From Actinoplanes philippinensis (GTDB taxonomy: Bacteria; Actinomycetota; Actinomycetes; Mycobacteriales; Micromonosporaceae), in contig NZ_FONV01000008.1 in NCBI RefSeq assembly GCF_900113015.1, positions 186,001-250,000 on the forward strand: a stretch of 64,000 nucleotides of DNA. The letters run 5' to 3'. Below, piece by piece: positions 34,573-45,400 of the stretch; the first letter of the stretch is position 1, and each line of letters starts with the position of its first letter. Made by a program: the position numbers and the translations under genes. Under the pieces are notes generated by a model that was not told the DNA's origin, searched no databases, and saw nothing but the letters and a program-made list of their open reading frames with translations.

Positions 34573-34790
34573 TCAAGAGGCGGTGAGAAGCGGTGTTCTG
34601 GGCTGGGGTTCGGCGGGTCCGGGAAGTGACTTCTCCGAAGTGTCAATCTTGGGGTTTGGGTCGGCCGCGCTTGATTGCAGAGTCGCCCCCACGTGTCCTC
34701 CCGGGCCCGTCTTGAGGTGTTTCGCGTCGGCGATCATCCGTCGGTAGACGATGTCGGACAGTCGGCGTTTCAGTGCTCGCATCGGACGAG
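34573..34790 (-). pseudogene. IS110-family transposase C-terminal remnant
   Basis: The frame reads MRALKRRLSDIVYRRMIADA, then GPGGHVGATLQSSA and TSEKSLPGP, which is the characteristic end of IS110-type transposases. The N-terminal DEDD domain and the catalytic Ser region are absent. The relic directly adjoins the stop codon of family B paralogue 3. Confidence 0.75.
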
Positions 34791-35825
34791 CTAAGGCGAG
34801 GGCGAGGGCGCGGGCGCGGTCAGCGCGACCATCGCGCGGTGCTCGGCGACCGGGGACGGCTCGGTGAAGACGTGGTCGCGCTCGCGGATGTGGGCGAGCA
34901 GCTCCGCGTCGGGGCTCAGCGCGTAGGCGTTCAGGTAGTGGATGACCGCGTCCGTCCAGATCCAGGTGCCGTCGGTGCGGAAGCTCATCGGGATCACGCC
35001 GCCGGCCCCGGGATCGAACACGTCCGGCTCGGTGACGGTGGTGGCGGTCAGCACCCGCCCCCGCCGCAGGTAGTCGAGCACCCGGGCTCTCTCGTCACCG
35101 GCGTCGAGCAGGGGATGATCGGTCTCGAACCGGCCGCCGCCGACCGGATCCCAGGAGTCGAAGACCCGCGCCACGGTCACCGGACGCGCCGGCTCGGCGG
35201 CCCAGAGCAGGGCCGAACGGCCCAGAGCCAGACGCTGGTACGGCGGCAGGCCGACCCCGGGACCCCACACCTCGACCTGCGGGTCGCCGACCCCGGCGCG
35301 GGCCAGCTCGCCCTGGATCCAGTCGGCCGCGCCGGGCAGGTCGGCGGCGTCCGCCCCGCTGTGCACCAGGTAGACCGGGACGTGCCGTCCCCCGGCCGTG
35401 GACCGCCAGGAACGCCACAGCCCGAGCGGGTGCGCCACCTGGCCGAGCGCCTGCCGCGCGGCGTGATCCGCGGGACTCACCGCGACGGTGGCGCTCAGGT
35501 CCAGCACCGGAGGCGGCGTGTGAGCGGGAGCGAGAACCGGGGCGAAGGCGTACGCCGGGCGTTGTGTCCCGTCCGCGGGGACCGCGCCGGCGAGCAGCGC
35601 GATCTCCGGTACGTCGGGCAGCATCCGGGCGAGCAGCCCGGCGTCGTCGGGACGGATCGGGATCCGCCCGGCGACCACCACGCTCAGCAGCGAGCGGGCG
35701 ACCTCGGACAGCCGGCCCTCGGCGAGCCTGGCCCGCAGCAGGCAGACGACCTCGTCCGGCGCCCACCCCGCCACCCGCAGCAGAAGCAGATGCAGGCGCG
35801 GCAGGAGCCGCTCACCGTCGGACAT
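34791..35825 (-). CDS. Family B paralogue 3
   Basis: The 344-residue protein is the longest member of the B family, with an added N-terminal helical part (LPRLHLLLLRVAGWAPDEVV, RLSEVARSLLSVVVAGRIPI). The shared core includes GLWRSWRSTAGGRHV, LALGRSALLWAAEPA and the C-terminal motif FRTDGTWIWTDAVIHYLNAY with ELLAHIRERD. Its start overlaps the previous stop as TGATG, so it is translated with its neighbours behind the giant gene. The last residues (PAPSPSP) lie against an IS110 remnant and may have been altered. The function is unknown; a chaperone, immunity or accessory role is inferred from position only. Confidence 0.8.
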   Translation of the reverse strand: MSDGERLLPRLHLLLLRVAGWAPDEVVCLLRARLAEGRLSEVARSLLSVVVAGRIPIRPDDAGLLARMLPDVPEIALLAGAVPADGTQRPAYAFAPVLAPAHTPPPVLDLSATVAVSPADHAARQALGQVAHPLGLWRSWRSTAGGRHVPVYLVHSGADAADLPGAADWIQGELARAGVGDPQVEVWGPGVGLPPYQRLALGRSALLWAAEPARPVTVARVFDSWDPVGGGRFETDHPLLDAGDERARVLDYLRRGRVLTATTVTEPDVFDPGAGGVIPMSFRTDGTWIWTDAVIHYLNAYALSPDAELLAHIRERDHVFTEPSPVAEHRAMVALTAPAPSPSP

Positions 35826-36745
35826 CAGGTGACCACCCCGGCCCGGACCAGCGAGGCCAGCGCCCGGTGGACGGCGACCGCGTCCGCCGGGTCGTGCGGC
35901 TCGCGCAGACGCGACCGCAGATGCTCCAGCAGATCAGGATCGGTCAGAGCGGCCTCGTCGAGCACCCGGTCGGCCACCGACGCCGGCCAGACCCACTCGC
36001 CGTCGGTGTGCAGGCCGGGCACCACGGTCGGCGCCGACCGCAGATAGGTGACCACCGGCAGGACGTCGTCGTCGGCCACCGGCACCGAGGCCGGGCCGTC
36101 GGCGGCCAGCCGCACCTCACCGGCCGGCCACGGCGCCCAGATCAGGGCGGATCGGGACCGGGCCGCCCACTGGTAGGACGGGAGCGGCAGACCCGGCTGG
36201 AAGACCTCGACCAGCGCGGCGTGACCGGCCGCCGCGAGCGCCCGCTGCCCGCGGACGGCGACCGCCGGCAGCTCCTCGACGGACTCCATCGTCTCGACCA
36301 GGTAGACCCGGACCGCGCTCGCCTCGTCGCCCGGCCCCAGGGTGATCCGCCAGCAGCGCCACACCCCGGTCGTACGCCGCAGGTCCAGCACGCCGAGCAG
36401 GGCGTGATCCAGATCGTCGACCACGCCACCCGCGGTCTCGTCGACGACAGTGGGCGCCGACACCGCGTAGTACGGCAGATCGGCCGGCGGAAACGGGACG
36501 AACGGCGTCGTCACGGGCGCGTCCAGATCGGCGTCGGCGGCCGGCGCGGGCAGCGGCGTGCCCGGCGGCAGCAGCCCGGCCAGCGCGTCGATCTCCTCCG
36601 CCGCCTGCGGGAAGGCCCCGAGCAGACGGCCGGCACAGGCGACCGGGTCCCCGTCGGCGACCATCACCCGTAGCTCGGCCAGCTCGTCGTCGGGGATCCG
36701 GCCGGCGGCGCGCAGGCAGAGCAGATGCAGCATCCCGGCGCTCAT
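35825..36745 (-). CDS. Family B paralogue 2
   Basis: The 306-residue protein has an N-terminal helical segment (LHLLCLRAAGRIPDDELAEL), the core GVWRCWRITLGPG and AARSRSALIWAPW, and a more diverged C-terminal motif (LHTDGEWVWPASVADRVLDE, LLEHLRSRL). It starts within the stop of the family A gene upstream (ATGA) and its stop overlaps the next start. This copy has lost the usual YY of the motif. No enzyme active site is apparent. Confidence 0.8.
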   Translation of the reverse strand: MSAGMLHLLCLRAAGRIPDDELAELRVMVADGDPVACAGRLLGAFPQAAEEIDALAGLLPPGTPLPAPAADADLDAPVTTPFVPFPPADLPYYAVSAPTVVDETAGGVVDDLDHALLGVLDLRRTTGVWRCWRITLGPGDEASAVRVYLVETMESVEELPAVAVRGQRALAAAGHAALVEVFQPGLPLPSYQWAARSRSALIWAPWPAGEVRLAADGPASVPVADDDVLPVVTYLRSAPTVVPGLHTDGEWVWPASVADRVLDEAALTDPDLLEHLRSRLREPHDPADAVAVHRALASLVRAGVVT

Positions 36746-37320
36746 CGGCCGTCCCGCCCCACGGCCCGCTGCGGACCCGGCAAGTCCTGGCCCGCACCAC
36801 CGGCCGTCTCCCGCAGGAAGTCCACGGTCAGCCGGGCCGGGGCCGGTCCGCCCGGGTTGACCAGCGCGTCGTACCCCTCCGCGGCGGTGACCGCCAGCAG
36901 CTGATCGAGATCGGTCAGCCGCCAGTCCGGCGCGGCCACCCGCGCCCGGTGCGGCGCGCTGGTCGCCACGATCACGCACAGCACGTCGTCGGGCGAGCGG
37001 TCCACCAGCGGGTTGCCGTCACCGTTCATCGCCAGCGCGAACGTCGAGTCACACAGCACCGTCCGCAACCGCGCCATCTCCGTGTCACCGTCCAGGGCGA
37101 GCCGCAGCATCGCGTCGACCGGATCGGACGGGGACTCCTCGAAATGCGGGAAGTACTCCGGGTTGCTGCGGAACCGGCCGGTCGTGCCGTCCGGGCCGAC
37201 CGGCCACACCCCGACGACCGCCTCGATCGGCGGCTCGGCGCCCTCCTCGTCGCTCTCCCACTCCGGGTCGACCAGCAGCACGGCCTCACCGGCCGGCAGG
37301 CCGTCGGTCAGAGACTCCAC
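36742..37320 (-). CDS. Family A paralogue 3 (type VII secretion-associated)
   Basis: The 192-residue protein (GTG start) shares with its two neighbours the signatures LLVDPEWESDEEG, IEAVVGVWPVGPDG, FRSNPEYFPH, DAMLRLALDGDTEM and LAMNGDGNPLVDRSPDDV, followed by IVATS. From memory this matches the family NCBI names 'type VII secretion system-associated protein', found beside giant 'lonely Cys' proteins; that link needs a profile search. The protein is acidic and probably cytoplasmic. It overlaps its neighbours on both sides, so all six small genes are coupled or nearly so. Confidence 0.78.
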   Translation of the reverse strand: MESLTDGLPAGEAVLLVDPEWESDEEGAEPPIEAVVGVWPVGPDGTTGRFRSNPEYFPHFEESPSDPVDAMLRLALDGDTEMARLRTVLCDSTFALAMNGDGNPLVDRSPDDVLCVIVATSAPHRARVAAPDWRLTDLDQLLAVTAAEGYDALVNPGGPAPARLTVDFLRETAGGAGQDLPGPQRAVGRDGR

Positions 37321-37895
37321 GGCACCACCTCCAGGCTCCGGCCGCTCAGCGACTCGCGGACCGCCTCGTACGCCTCGGTGATCTCCTCGTCGCTCATCAG
37401 CAGCGCCTCCCGGACGAAGTCGCCGATCAGCCGGAACGGCAGCACGCTGCCCGGATTGAACAGCACGTCCACCCGGTCCGGCAGCAGCGACACCAGCTCG
37501 GTCAGATCGATCCGCCGCCACTGCGGCGCGGTGGCCTGCTCCCGGCGGGGGCCGCTGGTGGCGATCACCATGCACGGCACGTCGTCCGGCGAACGCATGA
37601 TCAGCGGGCGACCGTCGCCGTTGAGCCCCACCTCGAACAGCGAGTCACGCAGGACCAGCTGGATCTGCTCGGCCCCGGCCCGGCCCTGAACGGCCAGCCG
37701 GAACAGCGCGTCCAGCGGATCGGCGACCGCGTCGGCGTCCCGCGGAAGATAGTCCGGGTTGCCGCGGAACGCGCCGACGACGCCGTCCCCGGCCACCGGC
37801 CACACCCCGATGACCGCCTCGATCGCCGGGACCGCCGACGGTCCCTCCGGCTCCCGGTCCGGATCCAGCAGCAGGAAGTAGTTCTCCGTGCTCAT
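37308..37895 (-). CDS. Family A paralogue 2 (type VII secretion-associated)
   Basis: The 195-residue protein begins MSTENYFLLLDPDREPEGPS and has IEAVIGVWPVAGDG, FRGNPDYLPR, DALFRLAVQGRAGAEQIQLV and LNGDGRPLIMRSPDDVPCMV. It ends in an EVVPW motif that it shares with paralogue 1 (IVPW). Its ATG overlaps the stop of paralogue 1 (ATGA). Conservation of the NGDGxPLxxRSPDDV block in all three copies suggests a common binding surface. Confidence 0.78.
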   Translation of the reverse strand: MSTENYFLLLDPDREPEGPSAVPAIEAVIGVWPVAGDGVVGAFRGNPDYLPRDADAVADPLDALFRLAVQGRAGAEQIQLVLRDSLFEVGLNGDGRPLIMRSPDDVPCMVIATSGPRREQATAPQWRRIDLTELVSLLPDRVDVLFNPGSVLPFRLIGDFVREALLMSDEEITEAYEAVRESLSGRSLEVVPWSL

Positions 37896-38488
37896 CGGGC
37901 GCCCATCTCCCAGGGAACGATCGTGACGCCCTCGGCGTCCCGGAACACCTCCTGCAACTCGGCGACCTGCTCGTCGCTGAGCTGCGCGGTGTGCCGCAGG
38001 AAGTCGCCGGTGAGCCGGACCGCCGCCGGGCCGTTCGGGTTGATCATGACGTCGATGCCGTCGGCGAGCCGCTCGACGAGCGTCTCCAGCTCGACCCGGT
38101 GCCACTCCGGCGCGAACACCCGCTGCTGATGCTGCCCCGACGTGGCGACGACCACACACGGCACGTCGTCGGGGGAGCGGACCACCAGAGGGCGGCCGTC
38201 ACCGTTCATCGCCAGGTCGATCAGCGTGTCCCGGAGCACCAGCTGCACCTGCTCCATCCGGGCGTCGCCGCGCATCGCCAGGCGCAGCAGCGCGTCGATC
38301 GGGTCGGTCGGCGACTCCGGGCGCAGCGGAACGTACTCCGGATTGCTGCGGAACCGGCCCATCGAGCCGTCCGCGTGCATCGGCCACAGGCCGACCACCG
38401 ACCGCATCGGCGGCGTCTCGTCACCCTCCCGCCGCTCCCACTCCGGATCCATCAGCAGGAAATACGACTCGTCCGGCTGGTCAGTCAT
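37892..38488 (-). CDS. Family A paralogue 1 (type VII secretion-associated)
   Basis: The 198-residue protein begins MTDQPDESYFLLMDPEWERR and has MRSVVGLWPMHADG, FRSNPEYVPL, DALLRLAMRGDARMEQVQLV and MNGDGRPLVVRSPDDVPCVV, followed by VATSG and a C-terminal IVPWEM. It is the first of three tandem copies. It lies 10 bp after family B paralogue 1 and overlaps paralogue 2. The function is unknown; position ties it to the giant protein. Confidence 0.78.
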   Translation of the reverse strand: MTDQPDESYFLLMDPEWERREGDETPPMRSVVGLWPMHADGSMGRFRSNPEYVPLRPESPTDPIDALLRLAMRGDARMEQVQLVLRDTLIDLAMNGDGRPLVVRSPDDVPCVVVATSGQHQQRVFAPEWHRVELETLVERLADGIDVMINPNGPAAVRLTGDFLRHTAQLSDEQVAELQEVFRDAEGVTIVPWEMGAR

Positions 38489-38498
38489 GATTCTCCGA

Positions 38499-39392
38499 TC
38501 AGCCGCGCGTCAGCAGCAGGGCGAGCGCGCGGTGCTCCGCGGCCGCGTCCACGTCGACGGCGGCGTAGTCGTTGGCCCGGATGTGGCCGAGCAACTCGGC
38601 ATCCGGGGCCAGCGAGTATGTCCGCAGGTAGTAGGTGACGGTGTCGGTCCAGATCCACCGGCCGTCGGTGCGGAAGCCGGCCGGCACGATCGGCCCCAGC
38701 TCCGGCGCGAAGACGTCGGGGGCACTCCTCGTGGTGGCCAGGATCGGCTCCCCGCCGTCCAGATAACCGGCGACCCGGTCCCGCTCGGCCCCGGACAGGC
38801 GCTCGTGGCCGGGGTCGAACCCCACACCGGCCGCGCCGCCCCGGTCGAAGACCCGGGCCAGCCGCGGCGGCGGGCGCTCGTCCCGCGTCCAGATCAGGGC
38901 GGACGCTCCCCGGGCGGCGTGCTGACAGGGCAGGAGATCAACATCGCTGTGGTACGTCTCGACCTGCGGCGCGGTGAGCCCCGCGTCGAGCAGCGCCGTC
39001 ATCACCGCCGCTGTCAGCCGTGGCAGTGTGGCCTCGGCGGCTCCCGCTTCCAGCACGTAGACCCGGACCGGCGGGGCGGCCGTCGCGGGAATCCGCCACG
39101 ACCGCCACAACGCACGTGCGCCGCTCTCCCCGGCAGCCGCCTCCGCGGCGGCCCGATCCAGCGGATCCAGGTCACCGGCGGACAGGTCCAGCAGCGCGGG
39201 ACCACCCGGATCGGCCGAGGCGGCGAACGAGAACCGATGGGCCACCGACTCCCGCAGGTCCGGCAGCACCCCCTCGGCGAGCCGCAGCCGGGCGGCGGCC
39301 AGCACCTCGTCCGGCACCCGGCCGGCGAGCCCGAGAAGCACCCGATGGGCCCGCGCCACGGCGTCGTCGTGGTCGACCATCGTTGCGCTCAC
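38499..39392 (-). CDS. Family B paralogue 1
   Basis: The 297-residue protein has the complete B layout: VLLGLAGRVPDEVLAAARLR, ALWRSWRIPATA, AARGASALIWTRDE, LARVFDRGG and the C-terminal FRTDGRWIWTDTVTYYLRTY with ELLGHIRAND. It lies 95 bp downstream of the giant gene and is the first of the six accessory genes. It is most like paralogue 4, near 29 kb, so the separated copy probably came from the same array. An ATG at 39380 is an alternative start. Confidence 0.8.
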   Translation of the reverse strand: MSATMVDHDDAVARAHRVLLGLAGRVPDEVLAAARLRLAEGVLPDLRESVAHRFSFAASADPGGPALLDLSAGDLDPLDRAAAEAAAGESGARALWRSWRIPATAAPPVRVYVLEAGAAEATLPRLTAAVMTALLDAGLTAPQVETYHSDVDLLPCQHAARGASALIWTRDERPPPRLARVFDRGGAAGVGFDPGHERLSGAERDRVAGYLDGGEPILATTRSAPDVFAPELGPIVPAGFRTDGRWIWTDTVTYYLRTYSLAPDAELLGHIRANDYAAVDVDAAAEHRALALLLTRG

Positions 39393-39487
39393 CCCCGGCT
39401 CCCTGATCCGTCGGAAACGTATTCGACCACACCCGGGACACCGGGCCGGTCGCCCGTCGCGCGCCCTTGCCCGTCCGGCACGCCTTC

Positions 39488-42400
39488 CTACCTTCTTGTC
39501 CTCTGCGACGGCGCGAGCCGCACGAACTTGCCGTCCTGGATGCGCAGCCAGTTCTCCGGATGCCGCGACGACGGCTTGAACCGCAGATCACCGGTCGGGC
39601 CGTAGACCGTGCCGAGATGACCCAGCTCCCGCAGCCGCCGGATGAACCGCCGGGCCGGGGCGCCCGGGTCGTCCTCACCGTGCCCGGCGTTGCCGACGAG
39701 CAGCACGATCGGCTTGCGGCGGGCGTCGCCGACCATCTCCGGGACGGTGTTGACCAGCAGATCGGCGACCTGCGTGCCGCTCGCCGAGTTGGCCACCACG
39801 TCCATGTCCGGGTCGCTGTCGCGCAGCATGTTGCGGGTGTCCACCCAGAACGGCCGCTCGGCGTTCCGGCCCGCCCACGGCACCACCCGGGACAGCGTCA
39901 TCTGCCCACGCCGGTCGAGGCGGGCGTACGTCTGGGGCTCCTCGCTGTCGATTCTGCCGACCTCGTCGCCGATCTGCGCGGCGTCACGGTCGCCGTAGGG
40001 CATGCCGAAGCCGTACGGCCGGCCGCGCCGGTCGACGATCCGCACCACCTGGTGCCGCGGCGCCGGGGGAACGACGGGTTCCGGCTCGCTCGCCACCGGC
40101 TCCGCCTCGTCATCACTGTCCTCCTCCCCCTCCTCCTCGACGATGATCTCGTTGTCGCTCTCCTCCTCCTCGACGATGATCTCGTCGTCCGCGGGTGGGG
40201 CAGGCTGCGGGACCGGGTTGTAGTTGATCGACTGAGCGGCAGGTTCGTCCGGGAAGACGGGCGGAACCGTGGATTCCTCGGCGTCGCTCGCCGCATCCTC
40301 CTCGCTGTCCTCGGCCTCGCTCTGCGCCGGCTCGTCCTCCTGGTCGGATTCTGGCTCGCTCTCGGTGTCGTCGGTGGGGGTGGCGGGCCGGGGCGGCGGG
40401 TTGTAGTTGATCGACTGGGCCGGTGGCTCGTCCGGGTAGACCGGCGGGGCGGCGGGTTCGTCGTCGCTCGCGTCGTCGCTGTCCTCGGTGTCGCTCTGTG
40501 CCGGCTCGTCTTCCTGGTCGGATTCGGGCTCGCTCTCGGAGTCGTCGGTGGGGGTGGCGGGCCGGGGCGGCGGGTTGTAGTTGATCGACTGAGCCGGCGC
40601 CTCGTCCTGGAAGGCCGGCTCGTCCTCGGATTCCGGCTCGTCGTCGGAGGCGGACTCGTCGTCGGACGGCTCCGGGGTGTGGACCGGCGTGGGCCGGTAC
40701 GCGGCATCGGCACGCCACGGGTAGTCCTGCTCGTCCGTGTCGTCGACGGCCGTCTCCACCGGTGGCATCATGACCGCTTCCGGGCCGGGGACCGCCTCGT
40801 CGCCCGGCGGTCGCCCGTACGCCCGCATCCGTCCGTTGTCGTTGAGCGCCGCACCGGTCTCGCTCATCCTCAGAGCGGTGCCCGGGCCGAACACCTGTCC
40901 CCGGTGGCCGCCCTCGCGCAGGGCGTCGCCGATCTCCTGGATCGGCCCGGCGTCCGGGTCGGCGCCGGCCAGCGAGGTCCAGACCACGAACGGCGTGTAC
41001 GCGGTGACGCCGGGCATCCGCAATACGCCGCCCTTCACCAGCAGCGCGCCCAGCTGAGCCCGCGGGATCTCGATGATCCCCTCGCGGCGGTGCAGCACCC
41101 GGACGCCGGCGCCGGCCCGCATCGGCGGCACGAACAGCGAGAAGTGCGGCTGCTGCCCGGCCCACGGCACCGGGCGGACCACCGGCGACCCCTCGTCGAA
41201 GCGCCCCGGGAAGGACCGGTAGTCCGGCGCGCCCGCCCCCTCGGAGAGGATCCGGAACCGCTGCGCCATGTCGTCACCGATCGGGAACCCGAACGCGTTG
41301 ACCCGGCCGGCGTCGTCCAGGTACTCGATGACCCGCAGGTCGGCCAGGACGAGACCGTCGCGCCACCGTACGCCCGGAGTCTGATCGTTCCGGTCCGGGT
41401 TCTGGTTGTCCGGCGCCGGGCCTAGCCGCTTCACCGGCGGCAGCACCGGAAGGATGCCCGGCGCCGCCGGATCGGTCGGGTGCACCACACCGGCGGGCGG
41501 GAACGCCGAGTACACGCCGTCGCGGTAGACGCCCAGGGTGCCCTCGACGAAGCCCATCGACACGGTGTTGCTGCCGGCCCTGATGCCGCGCTTGTCGCCC
41601 AGCTCGTGAAGGCGTCGCCCGAAGGCCGCGGCGGGGCCGTCCGGCCACGTCTGGGTGCCGACGTGGCAGACCACGCCGAGGTATCCCCGGAACTTGTCCG
41701 GCGAGAACCGGGCCAGGTAGCGGCCGTTGTTCAGCAGGTCGGCGAGCACGTCGCCGTTGACCCCGAACCGGTCGGGGTTGCGCCCGTTGCGCATCTGGAC
41801 CCAGAACGCGGCCTTCATGCCGTGCGCAACGATCAGCGCGTCCCACTTCTCGTCCTTGCGCCGCAGGTCGTACTCGGGCGCGCCGACGCTGCTCTCGCCG
41901 ATGTGACTGGTGTAGGTCAGCGGTCCGCCGGGGCGGACGTTGAAGACGAACTGCCGGTCGAGGGCGGGGTCGTCCAGTGACGCGGGCAGCGTGACGCCGG
42001 CGAGCTGCCGGTCCGCGTAGTACAGCGGCCTCATCTCGACGTCGCGCGGCATCAGCGGCGACGGTTGGTCGGTGCGGATCCAGGTCGGCGGGGTCAGCCG
42101 GCCCCACTCGGTCATCCGGGAGCCGACGACGGTGTGGACCGTCCGGTAGAGGCCGTGCCGCCGCAGGTCGTCGCGCACGCTGTCGGCGACCTGGCTCGCG
42201 CCGGCGTCGGAGAAGCCGGCCGGCAGCAGCACCAGCACCTGCCGCAGGTTCGCGCCGGTGGCCGAGGCGCTCGTGATCAGGTGACCGTTGTCCTCCGCCG
42301 CGGCGTCGAGGAACGCCTTCGAGGCCAGGGCCAGCCGGCCGGCGGCGTCGGCCGAGACCGTGATCGACGTGCCCAGACCATCCGCATCGCGGACCAGGAT

Positions 42401-45400
42401 GGTCCGGCCGTCGGCCGAGCCGAACCGGACCACGGCGGGCAGCGCGTCGCCCCACGGTGTTTTGTTCGGCGAGGCGAAACCGGCCTCGTCCGCCCATACC
42501 TCCATGGAGTAGTTCGTGACGTTCGCCAGCCACTTGTCCGTCTCGGTCGGCAGGAGCGTGTGGTATTCGTCCGGCGTCGGGAAGAACGCGCCCACCGGGC
42601 CGGTGTAGGACTGCCCGCTGACCAGCGGAAGGGACCGGACCTCCTCGAACCGGACCTCGGCCACCCGCGGCGCGGGCCCGGCCACCGGCAGGACGCCGGA
42701 GGTGGCGGTGACCGTGACCGGCCCGCCCGGCGGCTGCAGGCCGATCGCGAAGTCGTAGCCGGTGTATCCCAGCTCGTTGCGGGCGCCGGCCAGCGGCGAC
42801 ACCAGCCGGATGCCCGCGGCCGGCGGCGCGCTCAGCGCCTGCGACAGCGCGGCATGACCGGCCACCGCCTCGGCGAACGCGTCACCGTCCAGCTCGACAC
42901 GGCGCCGGCCGTTCCCGGTGGCCGCCCAGACCCGGTGACCGTCACCGGCCACGCCCACCAGGAACGCGCCGCCCTGCGCCGAGGCGGACGCGGACCGTAC
43001 GGCCGGGGCCACGTCGGCGGGATCACCGGGCAGCGGCAGCACGATTCCCCGTCCGCCGGGCAGCGTCTCCACGGTCAGGTCCTCCGGGCGGGGGCCGCGG
43101 GCCATCCGGTACTCGCCGCTGTCCAGGTAGAGGTGGCTGGCGCTGTGATGCTTCTGCAGGTACGCCGTACCGGTCGGGTAGTAGACCTTGCGGTACCCGC
43201 CGACGGCGATCATGCCGTCCAGGAACTCCTCGGCGACCTGTTTCGGGTCGGGGGCGCCGGCGGCACCGACCAGGACCAGGACGATCGGCCGGTTGAACGG
43301 CCCGGCGTCGACCTTCTGCCAGTCCGGGTTACGGGCCAGTTCGCGGGCCAGATCGCGCGGCGCCACCAGGTCGTCGGTGCCGTCGCGCCGGGGGATCTGG
43401 AAGTCCTGAGTCAGGTAACCGTTGCGCACGAAGACGAAGAGCGGCCGGTTGCCCTCCCTGGGCGAGTCCCGGGCCCACGGCGCCCGGACGGTCTTGTTCT
43501 TCTTGTCCTTGCCGGGGGCGCGCACGGTGTCGAGCGCGTAGTAGCTGGTGTCCTGGGCGAACAGGCGCAGCCGGTCCCGGTCCTCGCCGCGGGTGAGCAG
43601 CGAGATGCCGAAGACCTCACCGAGCGGGTCGAGGACCGGCCGGGCCTCCACCATCGAGGACGGCGGCGGCGCGGCGGGACTGCCCTGCAGCGGGTGCTGG
43701 AAGTCGGCCGGCGTGTACAGCGGTGGGTCGTAGTGGTGCTCCTCGTCCAGGATCTCCAGGCCGGCCTTCTCGTCGACGCCCGGCTGCGGCTCGGGCTCGG
43801 GCGCGGGCTCCGGCGCGTCGTCGACGCCGGACGGGTCCGGTGAGAACCCCGGCGGGGCCGCGAAGAAGTGGGCGAAATCGCCGCCGAAGTCCAGCGCCAG
43901 CCGGCCGCCGGTGAACGACGGGGCGGTCTGTGGGGCGTACAGGTCTCCGCGGTAGTCGTAGACGCGCTGCGCCGCCGCCATCAGGTCGTGGCCCAGGTTG
44001 CCCGGCTCGGTGTGCGAGCCCGGGAAGGCGGACAGCAGGACCAGGGAGGTGGCCGGGCCGGCGCCCCGTACGTCGAGCAGGCCGGTGCCGTTGACCAGCC
44101 TGATGAGGTCCTCGCCGCGCAGCGCCCGCCGCCCGCCGCCGGCCGTGGGCACCGACGCCTCGACGCCGTCCGAGCGGTCGAGGTGGATGACGAACGGCCG
44201 GCGTCCGCGGCTCGCCGCCCAGCCCGCGGTGGCGCGGTCCGGGGTGCCCCGGCCGGCGGTGGCGGGGTAGGTGTCGACGGTCCCGTGGGACTCCAGCGGC
44301 TTGCTGGCCGCCCACGCCGTGACCGGCCCGCTGTCTCTCGCGTAGCTCACCCCGAAGACGCGGCCGGTGGCGTCGCGCAGTTCCCTCGGCGGAAGGATCT
44401 CACCCGGAGTGGTGTCCGGCTCCGGCTCGGGTGCCGGTGCGGGCGCGGGCGCCGGGACGGCCGCGGGGGTGCTGCCGTCGACCGGGACCGGCGCCAGGTC
44501 GGCGTCGTCCTCCAGGTGGCCGTGCTCGTTCCAGACCACCGGACCGGGCAGGCCGAGCACCTGATGGCGGGCGGGATCCAGCCCCAGGCCCCGGCCGAAG
44601 TCGCGGCCCAGACCGGCCCGTGCCGAATCCGGCGAGGCGAGCAGCACCCGCAGACCGGGGTCGTCGGCGAGCGCCCGGTGCAGCGCCGGATGCCGCGCGA
44701 CGATCCGGCCGAGCGCCGCGCCGGTCAGCTCCAGCTTGCGGTTGCCGAAGGTCATCGCCCAGACCCGGTCGCCGTCACCGTTGACCGCGATCACGAACGG
44801 CGCGCGCCCCCGCCCGGAACCGGACACCATGGCCAGCGGGACCAGGTCGCCCGGGTGCCGGTGCAGGGGCAACGCCAGGCCGCGGCCGCCGGGCAGCCGG
44901 CGCAGGTCCAGGTCGGGCAGCCCGGGCTCGGCCAGCAGGGCGAACCCGCCGCCGGTCACGGTCAGCGGCGATCCGTCGGCCGAGGGCGTCAGTGTGATCC
45001 GGGCCCGGTCGCCGGTGGGCGCGTAGATCGGGCGGTAGCCCTCGTCGACCAGGCCGTCACTGATCTCGGCGGCCTCCCGGTCACCGACCCCGGCCGGGGA
45101 TCCGAGGACGACCAGCAGGATCGGCGCCGCCCAGTCCGGGTCGTCGACCGACGCGAACCCGGTCTCCCGGTACAGGTGCCGCATCAGGTCGGCCGGCCGG
45201 ACCCGCCGCTCGGTGCCGTCGGCGCCGGGGACCAGGAAGTCGCGCCCGTTCGGCGCGCGCTCGACGAAGACGGCGAGCGGGCGGGCGCCCGGCCGGTCCG
45301 TGCCCGCCGCCCACGGCGTGCCGGCGGGCAGCAGCGAGCCCAGCGTGCCGGGGCGCAGGCCGGCGGCGAACGCCGCGACGTCGGCGTGCCGTGCGGCGGT

